From Cristatella mucedo (Eukaryota; Bryozoa; Phylactolaemata; Cristatellidae): a stretch of DNA of 64,000 bases. Of the stretch, positions 22,713 to 35,045 are shown in pieces. The translations under genes and the position numbers were made by a program. Every line of letters starts with the position of its first letter. Within the stretch, counting starts at the first letter, position 1. A model generated the notes under the pieces. The model did not search any database. It saw only the letters and a list, made by a program, of their open reading frames with translations, and was not told where the DNA came from. The stretch is from contig WPIO01000162.1 of NCBI GenBank assembly GCA_009760855.2, positions 647,585 to 711,584 on the forward strand, in the 5' to 3' direction.

Positions 22713-23790
22713 CCGATGGACAGCTGACGAAACATCGAGTAAACTAAGCAGAGAGACTCTACTTAAGTCTGCATTCCTAAGCAGATTGTTAGAGTTATAC
22801 ACCTGAAGCAATGCTACCTCTGTGGAGTTATTGGCTCTTAAAAACCATACTGGAACTTACTAGCAAGGTTTGAAGTTTCAATATATGAGTTAAGCTGTTC
22901 TGCCACGGTTTGTTCCAATGTCTTTGATAGGAACGATAGAGGGGAGACTGGGCGGAAATTGCTCAACTTCCTTTGGGTCAAGTGTTGCTTTGTTGAGTAG
23001 TGGCCAGACTGCCGCCTTTCTGAAAAGTGCTAGGACATGACCTGATGCTAATGATATATTTATAATGTTAATTATGCATGGAAGCAGCAGATAAATGCAT
23101 CGTATAAGCAGGACAGTGGGAATAGAGTCCGGAGGTCTAGGAGTCCAGAGGTCTAGTTGTTTTCCTCGATTCGGATATGAACTTCAGGATGAGGTCGCCA
23201 GTGGACTTCTTGAATGTTGACATTAAGCTGCTGGACAGAATTGGGGGACGCGATTTCAGAGGGATGCTGCCATCCTAGGGACGGACTTCCCGATCTTTTC
23301 GATCTTGCTGACAAAGAAGCCAGAGAAGCGATCTGCATGGTCGCCAAAAGGATCACAGCAGTAAGGAGCTCAGTAGGTAGCGGTTGGGGAGATGGCTGAT
23401 CGTAGACATAAGCATTTTTGGATTGTGCATCTGTGATTTCACAATGGTTTTATTGAAGCTAAACCTGACCTCTGCTAGGATCAATTGGTACAATCTACAT
23501 ACAGTATCCTCCTATGCCTGTTGATGGACAGTCAGTCGGTCCTGATCGTTTGTATGCTTTTCAAGTTTGCACTTAGTAGACGTAGCTAGCTTACTAATTA
23601 ATGTCTGCGATTAACTATTGGCTGTCTGGGCGAGGGGGCACAGTGCGATCAGTCAGAGGTGCAAACTTGCCGAGCGCGTCAGCTAGTGTCGTGTTGTAGC
23701 ATTCTATCAGTGACGACAAGTCAGAGAAGGATTTAGCTGCAGAGGCAAAACAGATAATCTCGCACTGACAAAATCTCACCGGGTCTTGAG

Positions 23791-24139
23791 GCTTCGCAAT
23801 TCAGATGCAATTTTTAGATGTGGATGAGGGCACACATATTGCAGAGCGAATGAGATCTGCATGTGTTCAGATATGCAGAATTTGGGAAGGAAAACGACAC
23901 AACGCTCAATATTCTGCTGGCAAAGCTTACTATAACAAGGATTTAGAAAAGCCCACACAATACCCTGTATATTACGGGTTATACAGCAGGCGATTAAAAG
24001 ACTCTTTTAAAGGCCTACAACAGCAGTTCACGCTCAACGATAGTACTCAGTCCATTACGCCAAGCGAGCGACCGTGGTCAGGTCGGTGCCGTATATAATG
24101 ATCAAGTTTTTAATTCATATAATAATCTGGTTCACACAT
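23791..24139. other. Non-coding stretch; one unassigned open frame
   Basis: A 97-codon plus-strand open frame at 23805-24098 shows no known domain. The sequence may continue the upstream, more diverged end of the neighbouring LINE. Confidence 0.3.
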
Positions 24140-24250
24140 AATCGTGCTGCTCATAAGCCTCGGTCTATCAAAATCATCTCACGAGCGGCTTCCAGCTATA
24201 ATTCAGAGGCCAGGCACAGTTCATAATTGAGGTTCAGCTATCAAGTTAAA
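24140..24250 (+). repeat. Unclassified dispersed repeat 'GAGCGGCT', copy 2
   Basis: tctcacgagcggcttccagc, then aattcagaggc and ttgaggttcagctatc, follows the same order as 12437-12555. Confidence 0.6.
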
Positions 24251-24671
24251 CGTTGACAATTGCCGGGTTGCTGTAGCCTGCTCCACCTCATGGCGAATTC
24301 CTACTCTATACTTGCAATACTTACAATAGTCTCTGTAGTTTGGTTCGTACATCAGAGAGCCAGCCGATGAACAACGCCAACGGTTTATTGTACAAGGCCC
24401 GGAGCAGCAAGACGAACGACTGCCTTCGCCCCCTTCTCACACTAGAGTCCCCTCTCTCCTCCCCTCGGGCTGTCCCTTGGCCGACCCCGATGGTGAATCC
24501 ACCGTCTGTTCGCCAGCGGGTTATCGGCCTGTGTCAACACCTCATTAGAGGCAGAGCACAGCTGTGCACAGCGGCCCCTCTCGACAATGCTCCCAACAGC
24601 TGTTTAGGAAAGGAGCGGTACCAGCTCGCATGCAATCGAACTACAGTCTCCTTCATGCATAATCATAAAAT

Positions 24672-24790
24672 GTGCGGCTTATAAGTGTCGGCTTATTACT
24701 GCCACTTCATAAGTGGCTCTCAGCTATAATTCAGCGGCCCAGCTCGTACCTCGTAACTGCAGTTCAGCTGTCCAGCTCCGAGTTCACGGT
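24672..24790 (+). repeat. Unclassified dispersed repeat 'GAGCGGCT', copy 3
   Basis: ttcataagtggctctcagct, then aattcagcggcccagctc and tgcagttcagctgtcc, is the third copy and lies about 530 bp from copy 2. Confidence 0.6.
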
Positions 24791-24984
24791 CTCGGGTCAT
24801 TGCATAGCATCTCTCGGGATAGGCTGCTTAACTCACGTACGACCGTCGAGCGCTCATGAAATCCAACGTTAAATCTTCGCACAACTTTTCGAACTCGAGG
24901 TAAGACACTTTTCACGCTCCACTCCACTCCTAATTTAAGCCAGCTCCTGATGTGAAAGCACCTTAGCTGGCTTGGTCGGGATGG

Positions 24985-25170
24985 TGAGCCGTGATGGCAC
25001 ACTAGGTAAGGCGGTTGCTTTCTCGACCTCAGCCCGAGGTCGTGGGTTCGATTCCTGTGGCGGGTGATTCTTTATCGCCACTCCAAGCGGTGGTGATAGC
25101 CGTAAAGGCTCTTCTGTCGTTATACAAAAAATAGGCTGTTTAATCAGCTAGTATTTATTATTATTATTAT
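24985..25170 (+). mobile_element. SINE1, near-complete copy
   Basis: It runs from gagccgtgatggcacactag through the B-box (gtgggttcgattcctgtgg) and the body to tttaatcagctagtat and a (TTA)n tail. It is the most complete copy of this family in the window. Confidence 0.93.
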
Positions 25171-25647
25171 GGGCCAGAAACCCGGATTTTGCTGCTGCGA
25201 AATTTGCTGTCTTGCAAGCTTTATGCAGCTAGTCAAAGTAACTAGCTCTCTTGATGCATTGTTACACAGGGAGAGATAACTTCGACACGAGCCGAGCACG
25301 AACGAGGCGGCGGCCCAAGATCGGACATCCGAGATCGTGCAAGGAACGGAGGTACGTCCAGTGAGAACCTTCGATGCTATGGACTCTGGTCTTACAGATC
25401 TACTCCCTAACTTTACCTAAGTCGGGTCACAAAAATTGAGGCTACCTAGCTACTCGCTTTTCTAGCCTCTTTTTGGTAAGACCGACAAAGTCAAGAGATT
25501 AAATGTCAAAGGTAAAATCCTCCTTGGAGTCTTCCCCATTCCACCTCACCAGTTTCACCTTCACCTTCGCGATTGAACTCGGTGCCCTTATCTCACATTC
25601 CTAGTCAAGAAGAATAATAGCCCTCTGTAATAGGCCCCATGCCAAGT

Positions 25648-25705
25648 TTTATAATAATAATAATGCACTTGATAAAGCACCCTCAGAGAACCCAATCTCT
25701 CTCTT
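25648..25705 (-). mobile_element. L2-A LINE, very short 3' end
   Basis: A (TAA)n tail, then tgcacttgataaagcacc and ctcagagaacccaatctc on the plus strand, is the reverse of the L2-A end. Only about 55 bp are kept. Confidence 0.8.
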
Positions 25706-26980
25706 TATCCTTACGACGAGTCAATATTTACTACTGTCATCAATAACCAACAGAGTAAATCTCCAAAATCTAAATCAGAAAGAGCTTGCATTCAGATTCC
25801 CAAACAGTCTTTTCCCTCACCTCTGTGCGAATGTAGCCTAGCCCAGAGAAAGCCTGAGAGCTAATCAACTCTGTAGTAATTGGTTAGCTTAGTAAGAGGC
25901 AGCAAATCCCCAACTCAGGTCAAGCGGCTCGAGGCAGAGGTATTCTGTATAACTCTTTCATAATTTGGTAATTCAGTCAAAAAAGAAAATTAATCACGAA
26001 AACTAGCCGATAATCTCACAATACTAGCTCCCAAAAAAGTGCTTCCGTCGTTATTTATATTAAGGAAGACTTCGACCATGCAGGATCTTTCCTTGGAATG
26101 GTAAAACTCGGTTAAAAAACAAAAACAATAATGATAGTAATAGTTTAGCATGGCTAACCGGCGGCAATTAGTGTCTTCATACTTGCATTGAAATGCTGGC
26201 CCTACGCAAGATGCGTTTGCATTGTTAATACAGTAAATGTCACCAATCCTCCTTATTCATTCACATGCAGCGAGTTCTAGAGAACCTTTACGATATAGCC
26301 CTCTTGGAATGCTGCGAAAACTAATGGCCAGTATGGAGACAGCTGGTCTTTCCCAAATTACATATTTTTAAAGCACCTGACGATCACCTAACATCCGGAG
26401 CATCTCGAAAGCGGTCGAACTCACTACTTTTTAGCTAGGCTAAAGGTCGGCTGATTAACTCGCTTTATTGGCTGAAGCGCTTTAGCAGCTAATTGCTAGC
26501 TCGCTGAGGCTGGTAAAGGATTGCTTGCTGCTAGACTCGAACCCATAACCTAGATAGTGAAGCACAACACCTTTCGGTCTTTATTTTATGACTCACCCGA
26601 CCACCAATGCTGTTTAATGGCCAGATAAGCGAAGATGCCGGTAGTAACTTGACGAAACAAAAAACACACGCATAACACTAAAAAAAATTGAATCAATTGC
26701 ACAAGCCCTACCTGCAAGCAAATCTATACAATCCCACAAGCCAATCAATATTAAACCAGGCAGCCGCGATAGGGAATGGCGGTGCTGAACTTGGAAGGAG
26801 CTTAACCTTGACGAGCTCGAACGGTCATTTCACCCAATAGTGCTGAGCATCCGAGAATAACCGCGACGGCATTTCCACGCAATGGCAGAAGGAGAAAGTC
26901 TCACGGTGGAGAGGGCAGTGGGCAACTACCGCTCGTAGCTGCCAACTCGTCTGCGTTACTGCTGAGTTGAAGTCGGAAGC
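25706..26980. other. Non-coding stretch downstream of the minus-strand gene
   Basis: No open frame or repeat of note. It lies beyond the likely 3' end of the gene at 27286-29351. Confidence 0.4.
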
Positions 26981-26988
26981 AGCTAAGA

Positions 26989-26994
26989 TTTATT
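26989..26994 (-). terminator. Candidate polyadenylation signal
   Basis: AATAAA on the minus strand (tttatt on the plus strand) lies about 290 bases past the stop codon at 27286. It is the first canonical hexamer I noticed downstream. The cleavage site is not determined. Confidence 0.45.
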
Positions 26995-27285
26995 CACAAT
27001 AGATAAAATCAGCTGATTCACGAGAGCAACTCTAGTGGCGGGATAACGGCGAACATAAAAATGCGTTCACTTTTCACAGACTAGAACCAAGCAGCGCTGC
27101 ACGGTACGTTCGCACGAACACACGCAGCATCAATGCCTCGATACAATTGAGCAGCAGCACCATCAGCAGCAGCAGCAGCAGGTTGCGACCTTGAATATGG
27201 CTAGATAGGCTGCCATGCACACTCGCCGGTACCGTAAACTTGTTCGGTCCGAGTTTTCACAGCAAAAAACCAGCCGACATCCGCA

Positions 27286-29351
27286 TCAAAGCTGCCGCTG
27301 AGCCGCGCCTGCTTCGTCGCGGTCCTCGCTCTCCTGCACGACCACGGTCGTAGTGGTCGCCGAACCGCAATCGCCCATGAGCCGGTGCGTGCAGCAATAC
27401 TTGACCTTGACGAGCACCAGCCGTCCGTCGCTATTCGTCATCCTCGCCCACCTTTCCGAGCCTTCGGCCTCCGAAAGCTCCGAGCTCCCCTGGAAGCTGG
27501 CCTGCACGTCGATCTCGCCTCGGCGGCCGCAGGTTGGGCAACCTGCTCGGCACTCGCCGAAGGCTCCTGCGTCACGGCAGGCGGGCTTGGCGAGGGCTGC
27601 AGCTGCCGAAAGTAAGGGCCGGCACGCTGCTGCTTTGTGAGCAGCGGCGGACGAATAAAACTGCTCCGCCTGGCAGCGCCCAGCAGCGCCGCCGTCACGG
27701 CGACCGTCGTCGTCGTCGTCTGGGTGAGTGGCTCTCGCAGCTGGGTCTGGGTCAGCAGACACGCTGCCGCCGCGCCGAGCGAGTTGGCAACAGGTAACAG
27801 CACCGCCGGCACGGGCCGGTCTCGACTGAGACTGTCCGGAGTCCGAAAAGTTGAAGGGCGAAGGTTGAAGCCGAACGACGAGCCGCTTGCCTCGAGGCAC
27901 CGACTTGCTCGAGGCAAGCGGCTCGAACCCTCCTTGCCGAGGAGGAGAGACCGACATGTTCATCGGGTTGTTCGCGTCCGGCGTCTGAACTTGGTCCGTT
28001 TCGTCGATCGTGCCGTCAGCAATCGCGAGCTTCAAATCGCCTCGAGCCTCGCGGGCGGCGGGCGAGGATTTACACGCGGCAGCTCCGGGATCGTCAGGGT
28101 TCGGGCTTCGGTTGCCGAGCATTTCGGCGGGGGCTGTTACGCTGGTCGTTCGTTCATTTCGACTATTTAATGCAACGCCGTCGGCTCCAATGAACGCCGG
28201 AGGCGATGACGAGGCAGCAGAAGGCTCAACCTTTGGCCAACCCTTCAAAGGTTCAGCAGAGGACGCGAAACCAGTCGATGCTGCGGTAGTCGGAGGGTGG
28301 GTTGCGTGTCCTTCACCTCGCTCAGCCACCGGAAAGGTATGGCAGGGTTCGACGTCAGACAGCGGACTGGAGCACTGTCGCAAACCGCGCTCCACGGCCC
28401 GATGCAGCACCCCCATGAGATTCTCAAAGGTCGCCGGCTGTGCCGACAGACTGCCTTGAGCTGGCACATCCTGGCGATCTCCTTGCGGCCACTGCAGCAG
28501 AAACAGTGCGCTGAGATCGGTGGGTGGTTCGACATTCTCCCGTTGAAAGACTTTGGCCGCAGCTTCTTCCATGTACCTGGCCAACGAAATTTTGCCGTTG
28601 CCACCACGATCGAAGCCACTGTCACTGCTCAAGCCTCCCAGTTCACTGAGGTCATCGCTCTGCTGCTTATGACGCTTCGCATGCTGACCCGAAACATCAG
28701 AGAGAGTCCAGCTTGATTTTTGTAAATCGTGATTTCGTGCTTTCCGTTTCGCTGAACGCACCGAGTCGTGCTGGTCGTACGCGACGAGCGGTGCCACACT
28801 TCCGCGATGAGGGCTACTCGAGTTCGCAGGAGTATTTCTGGCCGAATCGGGTGGAAATTCGACAGGGGAGCCACGTCCGCTGTTCGCGAAGGCGCCAGGC
28901 AGAGGAGGAGACTTGAGATCGTCCCGAGTTTTGAAAGGCGACGAACGAGGAACGGTCGTCGGCAAGGAGTCCCCGATTTCCTTTGGGCTCTCATTGAAGG
29001 ACACCCCGGCCGGCAAGATTGGCATCGCGACGTCGACTGCTGATTTGAAAAGTGGCGCACTTCCACCGGACGAGTTGAGACTGCGATACTGGTGCCTCCG
29101 GCTTGGCTCGATATCGGCCGCGACTTGCTTAGACGAAGGCTCGACGGGTAAGGGCAGCCGCGACTGTGCAGCCGCGACAAGCTGCTCTGCAGCCGGTGGT
29201 TTCACAAAGACTTGCCGAGCTGCGGCTGCACCATCCGACGCTCGATCTGTTTGATGCCAGATGCGACCGCTGCCATAGCCAGGAGAGACGGAAGCCATCT
29301 TTGAGTCGGACCTCGAGTGATGTACAGCCCTATGAGAATGCACGTCGCCAA
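27286..29351 (-). CDS. Terminal coding exon of a putative CtBP-recruiting nuclear protein (exon C)
   Basis: This is an open frame of 687 codons after a split codon, with a TGA stop at 27286-27288. A strong acceptor (tctcattttcag) ends just before 29351. The first two bases (TT) complete the G left by the exon at 38943-39666, giving Val. The protein is rich in Ser, Ala, Pro and Arg. It has basic clusters (SAKRKARNHD, HAKRHKQQ) that look like nuclear localisation signals, and a helix-like stretch ISLARYMEEAAAKVFQREN. It also has FENLMGVLHRAVERGL, a PMNMSV motif that resembles a weak PxDLS, an Asp run (HPDDDDDGRR) and a C-terminal Cys cluster (CRAGCPTCGRRG, then VKVKYCCTH). No enzyme domain was seen. 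Known: PxDLS proteins recruit the corepressor CtBP. Inference: a transcriptional cofactor. Family unknown. Confidence 0.8.
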
Positions 29352-29812
29352 CTGAAAATGAGACCGTGAATTGGCGGTAAGCTAACCGAAATACAAGCTA
29401 GTAGCAAAAGCGATTCACGTAGCTCTGCAGAGCACCAACGTCACACCTAGCTAATCGAGACCCTAAGCATAAACGTACATGAAGGCTAATATAACTATTT
29501 ACAAAATATAATAGCGAAATCGCAGCAAAATCTCGGAGCACATCAAATCCTGCAGCTTAGACAAGAAACAACCAGGGCGAAACCAACCTTCGCTCAACTA
29601 AAATAGCCTGGGCCAGTAACCAAAAAACGGCTAAAGTAAGACACCAGCCAGCAGCAAGACACATTGTTTTAATGCTGTTCATCTGCATAAATCAACTTGA
29701 AAGTGCAGCCTGCATCAACTTGAACAAAGCTAGCGTTAATGTAATCCTATTAAAACTGAACAGAAGAATGTCTTGGGGTGGTACATACAAGTGGGATAAA
29801 CTCGGACCCGTG
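29352..29812. other. Intron sequence, nothing recognised
   Basis: It lies between the acceptor of exon C and the first LINE in the intron. No further exon was seen. Confidence 0.4.
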
Positions 29813-30455
29813 CGATTCCCTTTTGGCTGGGCTACCAAAGAAAGCTATTATACCACTACAGCTGACTATGAATATGGCTGCAAGGCTGGTCTTCAAATCC
29901 CAGCGGTTTGAGCACGTGTCTCCTTTGCTGAAAGAGCTAGGATGGTTGCCGGTTGAGCCAAGGATACAGAGCAAAGTTCTTATGCTGACCCACAAGGCCT
30001 TCCACGGCTTGGCTCCTTCGTACCTAGCTGAACTGCTGCATCAGTTTCAGCCTGTTCGCACCCTCAGGTCCTGTGTGGACAATAAATTAGCTGTCCCATT
30101 CCTCCGCTTAAAGACAGTTGGCGACAGAAGCTTTAGCTCTGCACGTCCTAGACTGTGGAACTCGCTTCCACAATTCTTACGTAACGACATCTACTCTCCA
30201 ACTGCCGACTATGGCACATTTTTTTTCAGCGGTCCTGAACTGCTACTTCTATGCTACTCACTACCTCAACTGCTCTCCTAAGTCGCTATGCTTCCCACTT
30301 TCTCTTTGTTGTGTGAGACGAAGTCTGTTGGGTACCGAATGCGTACCGAAAGCCGCTTAGGCTGTGAGTTCGGTATACAAAACTCTCCTACGTAACACCC
30401 AAATGGTCTTTATGACTTTGTGGAGTTACTGAAGGAGATACATTACATTACATTA
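29813..30455 (+). mobile_element. L2-B LINE, 3' end copy in the intron
   Basis: An open frame carries DSLLAGLPKKAIIPLQ, LGWLPVEPRIQSKVL, HGLAPSYLAELLHQFQPVR and SFSSARPRLWN. The L2-B 3' segment follows, ending in (ACATT)n at about 30440-30455. It is 5'-truncated near 29813. Confidence 0.93.
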
Positions 30456-30530
30456 CGATTCATCGGTATTGAAGAGTCAGTCAGTCATAGCTAGGGTCTG
30501 CCAACCAGAGAGCCATATAATTCGTTTTAT

Positions 30531-30659
30531 GTAATTCATTTATATAGCACCCCAAGAGAACTTAATCTCCATTCAGGCGCTTCACAAATGCCTCGGGGCT
30601 CGAGCCAGCCCACGACCTTGGTCGGGGCGAGCACCGTAACCGCTAGACCAAACCAGCTA
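30531..30659 (-). mobile_element. SINE2 copy
   Basis: Reverse of SINE2: taattcatttatatagcacc, cattcaggcgcttcac, ggggctcgagcc, and the head ccgctagaccaaaccagct. The head and tail are both present. Confidence 0.88.
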
Positions 30660-30960
30660 AGCTTTTGGCCGGCGATTCCTTCATGAACTCGGTCTTTGAT
30701 TTTAAAATTAAAATTTCCCCGCGATATCGAGTAGCTGGTTTCTGTTATTTAATCAGGAAGACTTGCCTCCTCCTGCCTGTAAGTGAAGACGGGGAAGTAA
30801 CTTAGCACGCCCGAGGTAACTCGGAAGGTCAAAACTCCACGCGAAATTATTGGAGGCATTCTGCTAAGGTCGGCGAAGCAATTCAATTTAGTAAGTTACT
30901 TAAGCAAATACTAGTGTTCAATGCCTTGGGACTCGATTAGCTGAGCCATATTAATTGACT

Positions 30961-31678
30961 TATAATAATAATAACAATAATAATAATAATGCACTTGATT
31001 AAGCGCCCTCAGAGAACCACTCAAATCTGCAATCTTAAAATTTCTTCCTAGGCGCTTCACATTGGCTGCAAAGGGAAGCTCGATTGAATGGTGATTAATA
31101 TAATGCTTAATAAGCACGAATAACATGGTTGGGGTGACATGCACAGGGTCAGCATGCAAATATGGTTAGTGGCAGCATTCGCAGTGTCAGCAAGCATAAG
31201 CACATCAAGGACGAATCACAGGGACGCACTCGATGCTGTCCTAAATAGGTGTATTTTTTAAGTTCTTTTTAAATGTGGTCAAGTCAGGGAATGCTGTGAC
31301 GCAAGTCGTGAGTGAGTTTCAGGCTTTGGGAGCATACGAACTAAATGCACGGTCTCCAAAGGATTAGAGGTTCGTACGGGGTGTTGATAACTGCTGGATT
31401 CCGAAAAGCTGGTGGCACGATGCTTGGCCTGGTAGGGAGTAGATCTGAGAGATAGGCAGGAGCCAAAGAATTAAGTGGCCTAAAAGAGAGCGACAAAAAC
31501 TTGACGTCGATCTGTTGCTTGACTGGTAGCCAGTGCAGGTCGACGAGAAGTGGTGTGATGTGGCAACTGCGAAGCTCACGACAGACAAGCCTAGCTGCAG
31601 AGTTTTGCAGCATCTGTAATCGCCTGATTGTACATATAGGCCAAGCAAGCAGTGAGTTACAGAAGTCAAGACGGCGTA
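30961..31678 (-). mobile_element. L2-A LINE, 3' half in the intron
   Basis: The (TAA)n tail is followed on the minus strand by the L2-A 3' untranslated region and C-terminal coding sequence up to [12 protein letters not shown]. Frames are broken, including [19 protein letters not shown] in one frame. It is 5'-truncated at about 31678. Confidence 0.9.
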
Positions 31679-31784
31679 ATGCTTCTTTTGAATATCGCAC
31701 AGCAGAAATTATTCATTGACGACCGCTAGAATAAATATATACACATTGTTACTCAAGTAGTTGATGATCACTGCAAGTCTTCTC

Positions 31785-33065
31785 GTATTTATGTATGTAT
31801 CTCAATCCGTAACTCCACAAAGCCACAAAGACTACTTGGGTGCTTCGCGAGAGTTTTTTTATAGCACACTTGCAGTCTAGGCGGCTTTAGTACGCATTTG
31901 ATAGCCAAAAGACTTCATCTCATGCTATGAAGATAAAGTGAGAAGCATAGCTGAGTCAAAAGATCAGTAGAGGTAGTCAGTAAAATGGAAGTAGAAGCTG
32001 AGGACGTCTGAAAATGTTGTGCCGTAGTCTGCAGCAGGAAAGTAGTTGCCGTTGCATAAGAATCGTGGAGCTCCACCGTATAGGACCTGCAGAGCTAAAG
32101 CTTCTGTTGCCAACGGTTTTTAAGAGTAGGAATGAAAAAACTGTATTATTGTTCATATAGGACCACGAGGTACGAGGAGGCTGAAACTGGTGCAGCTGTT
32201 CAGCTAGGTATGGAGGAGCCAAGCCGTGGCCAGTCCAGTCGGTCAGCCTAAGAACTATTGCTCTGTATCTTTTGATCAACCGGTAGCCATCCAAACATTT
32301 TTTTTTAGCAAAGGAGACAACACGCGATCAAACTCGGGGATTTGCAAACTAGCCTTCTAGTCATATTCATCACCAGCTGCAGTGGCCTGGTGGTTTTTTC
32401 TGTAGCTTAGTAAAAAGGGAATTACAATAATCTAGCTAAAACAGAACTGAGAAGCTAATTCATTTTTAGCAAGCCACGTTGGAAGACAGTTCCTAATTTA
32501 GAGAGGGACTGAACGAGGTGGCTAGCTGGAAGCAGTCTTCTTAATGGTTTTTAAAATATCGGCAGCTGTTGAAGGCGACACCTAAATTCAATGCACCTGG
32601 CGAAGGTCACACAACAGTCTCACCTATTAGAAGAGCCAAGCATTCTAATCCAGCCATACGCTTGTGTTATCTATCAGCAGTAGTTCTGTTTTATCGTCCT
32701 TTGGTTTAAGGAAATTTGTTTACATCCAGGATCGAAGGTCTGCATGGCATGCATTCAGTTTATCAGTTGCTGCAGCAGATTTCGACGGTTCAAATGACAA
32801 ATACGGTTTTGTATCGTCAGTATGAAAGAGATATCCTTTTCAATAGGCCTGAATCGCTTTTCCCAGAAGTTCAGTATAAATACAGAATAGTATAGGACTG
32901 AGGACGGGTCTTTGAAAACTCCACAGGTGTGACTAGTCTAGTGACTGTATGACTAATAACTGGTGGATTAGACCTGACCGTCATACGGCACGGATTGAAA
33001 ACGATCGGACAAGTACAATTTTAACCGCGGCAGTGCCTCGTCTGCCATACCGCTCGTTGATCTCT
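31785..33065 (-). mobile_element. L2-B LINE, long diverged copy
   Basis: From the 3' end at about 31785 it reads up through HGLAPPYLAEQLHQFQP-like sequence and the LNDDKT region. It continues to the segment after YADD and the GVPQ-region remnants near 32900-33050. At about 32785-32800 it keeps the uninterrupted site (gacggttcaaatgacaaat) that is cut by L2-A at 3990. It has many frameshifts. Confidence 0.85.
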
Positions 33066-33379
33066 TGTTCTATACCTCTCCCAGGCAAGCATACCGCCGA
33101 GTGATCCGAGTGGCACATGGGCACAGTGTTTAATCAGGTCCTTCATAGATAAGATGGAGCGGACTAAGGACTCCCACTGACGTCACTGACGTCCAAGCCG
33201 AACCGCAACCCCTTATCGCCAAGCTCTACATTGCGATAACCTCCTTCACTCCTTACTAAATGCATCGCTGATCTTAAGTCTCCCAGGCTAACCAAAGATC
33301 TCCATCTCTCAAGATACTGCCCAGCGAGTGTCCCTTGAAAGTCGCATCGAGACCTGTCGTTGCTCACCATAGTAAATGT

Positions 33380-33560
33380 TGTAGGATATGTGCATGCTGA
33401 CCCTGTGCACGTCACCTCTGACCCTATTATGCTTATTGTCACTGAGTGTGCTACGACTTAACATTCGATCGTGAATGACTCCTTTGCAGCAGATGTAAAG
33501 TGCCTAGAAAGAGATTTAAGTTCTTCGATGGCATAATACAAATGTATGTATTTTTATTAT
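33380..33560 (+). mobile_element. L2-A LINE, 3' end
   Basis: catgctgaccctgtgcacg, cagcagatgtaaagtgcctag and an ATT-rich end identify a diverged L2-A tail. Confidence 0.75.
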
Positions 33561-33669
33561 TATAATTATCTATGTGTGTGCAAGATTTCCTTTCCAGTGA
33601 CGCCCCTTATCATCTGGTAAAAAGGAATTGAGGCCGCTCATTGAAAAGTCCACCATAGAGATCGTGAGA

Positions 33670-34746
33670 GTATGGGTAGCTCTCGTCCAGTCTCGCTTCT
33701 GCCGTGCTTATTCCAGACAAAAATCGGCCGAGCAGCTAGACGACTAGATCAACTGATTAGATTTGTAAGCTCCCATTGGCATTTAGAACTTCCATTCTTC
33801 GGAAATTACTTGGCGTTGACCGTGAACATGAACGACACTGATCAGGATTCTCTCTGCCGATGCACCTTTGATTTATTATCATTTTTATAATCTAGATAAG
33901 CTGCACTAGACACTATTGACCACCTGATCCTTTTCAAGAACCTCTCCACCGGCCTGGGTGTCACTCGCAATAGTGATAAACTGCTTAGGTCCTAATTCAA
34001 GAGATGTCACATTGCAAATGTAAATGGCTGTCAATCATCCACGGACTCCATAAAAGATGGGGTACCCGGAGTTCGGGCTTAGGAAATCTTCTCTCAATTA
34101 CATGTACTCCACCCTCTTGGGTTGGCTACTAACAACTTCCTAAGGCTTAACAATGATGAGACCATTATAACAGCCATGGTCAAGCTTTGTGTCACCCTCA
34201 CGTTGGATAAATGCAAACTCGAAGATTTGTTTATCTAGCCTCACTCTTGTGACTTTTGCCCGAAATCGAGTTTGACTATTCTAAAAAAAAGTTCCGTTAA
34301 GAGAGCACATCTCGTCCGCGTTCCAATCAGCTACATTACTGCAAAGTAACATTTATTAAAATTATGGCCCATATAGATAAGATGGGACAACCAACTGTGA
34401 ATAGTTCACCTTTTGCAATATTGCATCAAGGATACGGCTATTTCCGTGACCGGCGTGCTGCCATGTGTAATGCACATATTGATTGTGCAGCCTTTGCAAT
34501 AATGCGATCAATCTTAATTACAAAGGTAATTGCAATTCGTCCTTTGTGTGCTGGTATGTGCTCCCAGACATTATGCCTGCTGCTACTAACCATATCATGG
34601 ACCCTCTGTGCTTGTCATATCTAACAATGCTTTATGACATTGCTAATATTACCACTAATCATTTGGTCATCCCTTCTTTACAGCAGTAAAGTCCCTAGAT
34701 TCAGTTCCACAAGGGTGTTATATAAACGTATTATTATTATTATTAG
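33670..34746 (+). mobile_element. L2-A-related LINE, strongly diverged
   Basis: SSRPVSLLPCLFQ (RT motif), then ALDTIDHLILFKNLSTGLGVT (catalytic region remnant), a GVP-like segment near 34080 and a 3' end with an (ATT)n tail at about 34730-34746. Large parts are missing and all frames are broken. Confidence 0.65.
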
Positions 34747-34961
34747 TCCCTTCATACAGGACTTCTGGCCTGTGCCTTTCATCGTCAACTGCAGGCAGAA
34801 AACTGTGCATCTCGCCTGTATGCTGCCAATAGAATGCTACGTTACTAATTATGGGCAAACCCGGTGTGACCCGGTTGTTTATCAAGCATGATATTATCGA
34901 AGCCTCTTAGCCTTGGACTTTAACAGCCAATTTAAGAGAGCTTGTCGTTTCCTTCCAAGTG

Positions 34962-34963
<2 letters not shown>

Positions 34964-34999
<36 letters not shown>

Positions 35000-35011
35000 T
35001 ATATATAATAT

Positions 35012-35044
<33 letters not shown>
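34964..35044. repeat. (TA)n microsatellite
   Basis: About 80 bp of TA dinucleotides with a few single-base interruptions, directly next to a SINE1 tail. Confidence 0.97.

Positions 35045-35045
<1 letters not shown>

Larger units (their letters stand above)
19273..23790 (-). mobile_element. L2-A LINE, long copy split by an opposed L2-A copy
   Basis: I read two minus-strand parts as one element. The 3' part (19273-about 20630) has the tail, 3' untranslated region, C-terminal RT coding sequence and upward to TIDHQVPLERLSS-like sequence. The 5' part (about 22713-23790) runs from an endonuclease-RT linker (FFVSKIEKIGKSVP) through LASGHVLALFRKAAV, SYIETSNLASKF and RNADLSRVSLLSLLDVSSA. The two meet in the same short LDISAA region of the RT. 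All frames are broken. The alternative is two separate fragments. Confidence 0.7.

Noticed and set aside
27353..29254. Several long plus-strand and alternative minus-strand frames over exon C
   Set aside because: They are shadows of the 687-codon exon C frame, which alone has splice support and a coherent composition.
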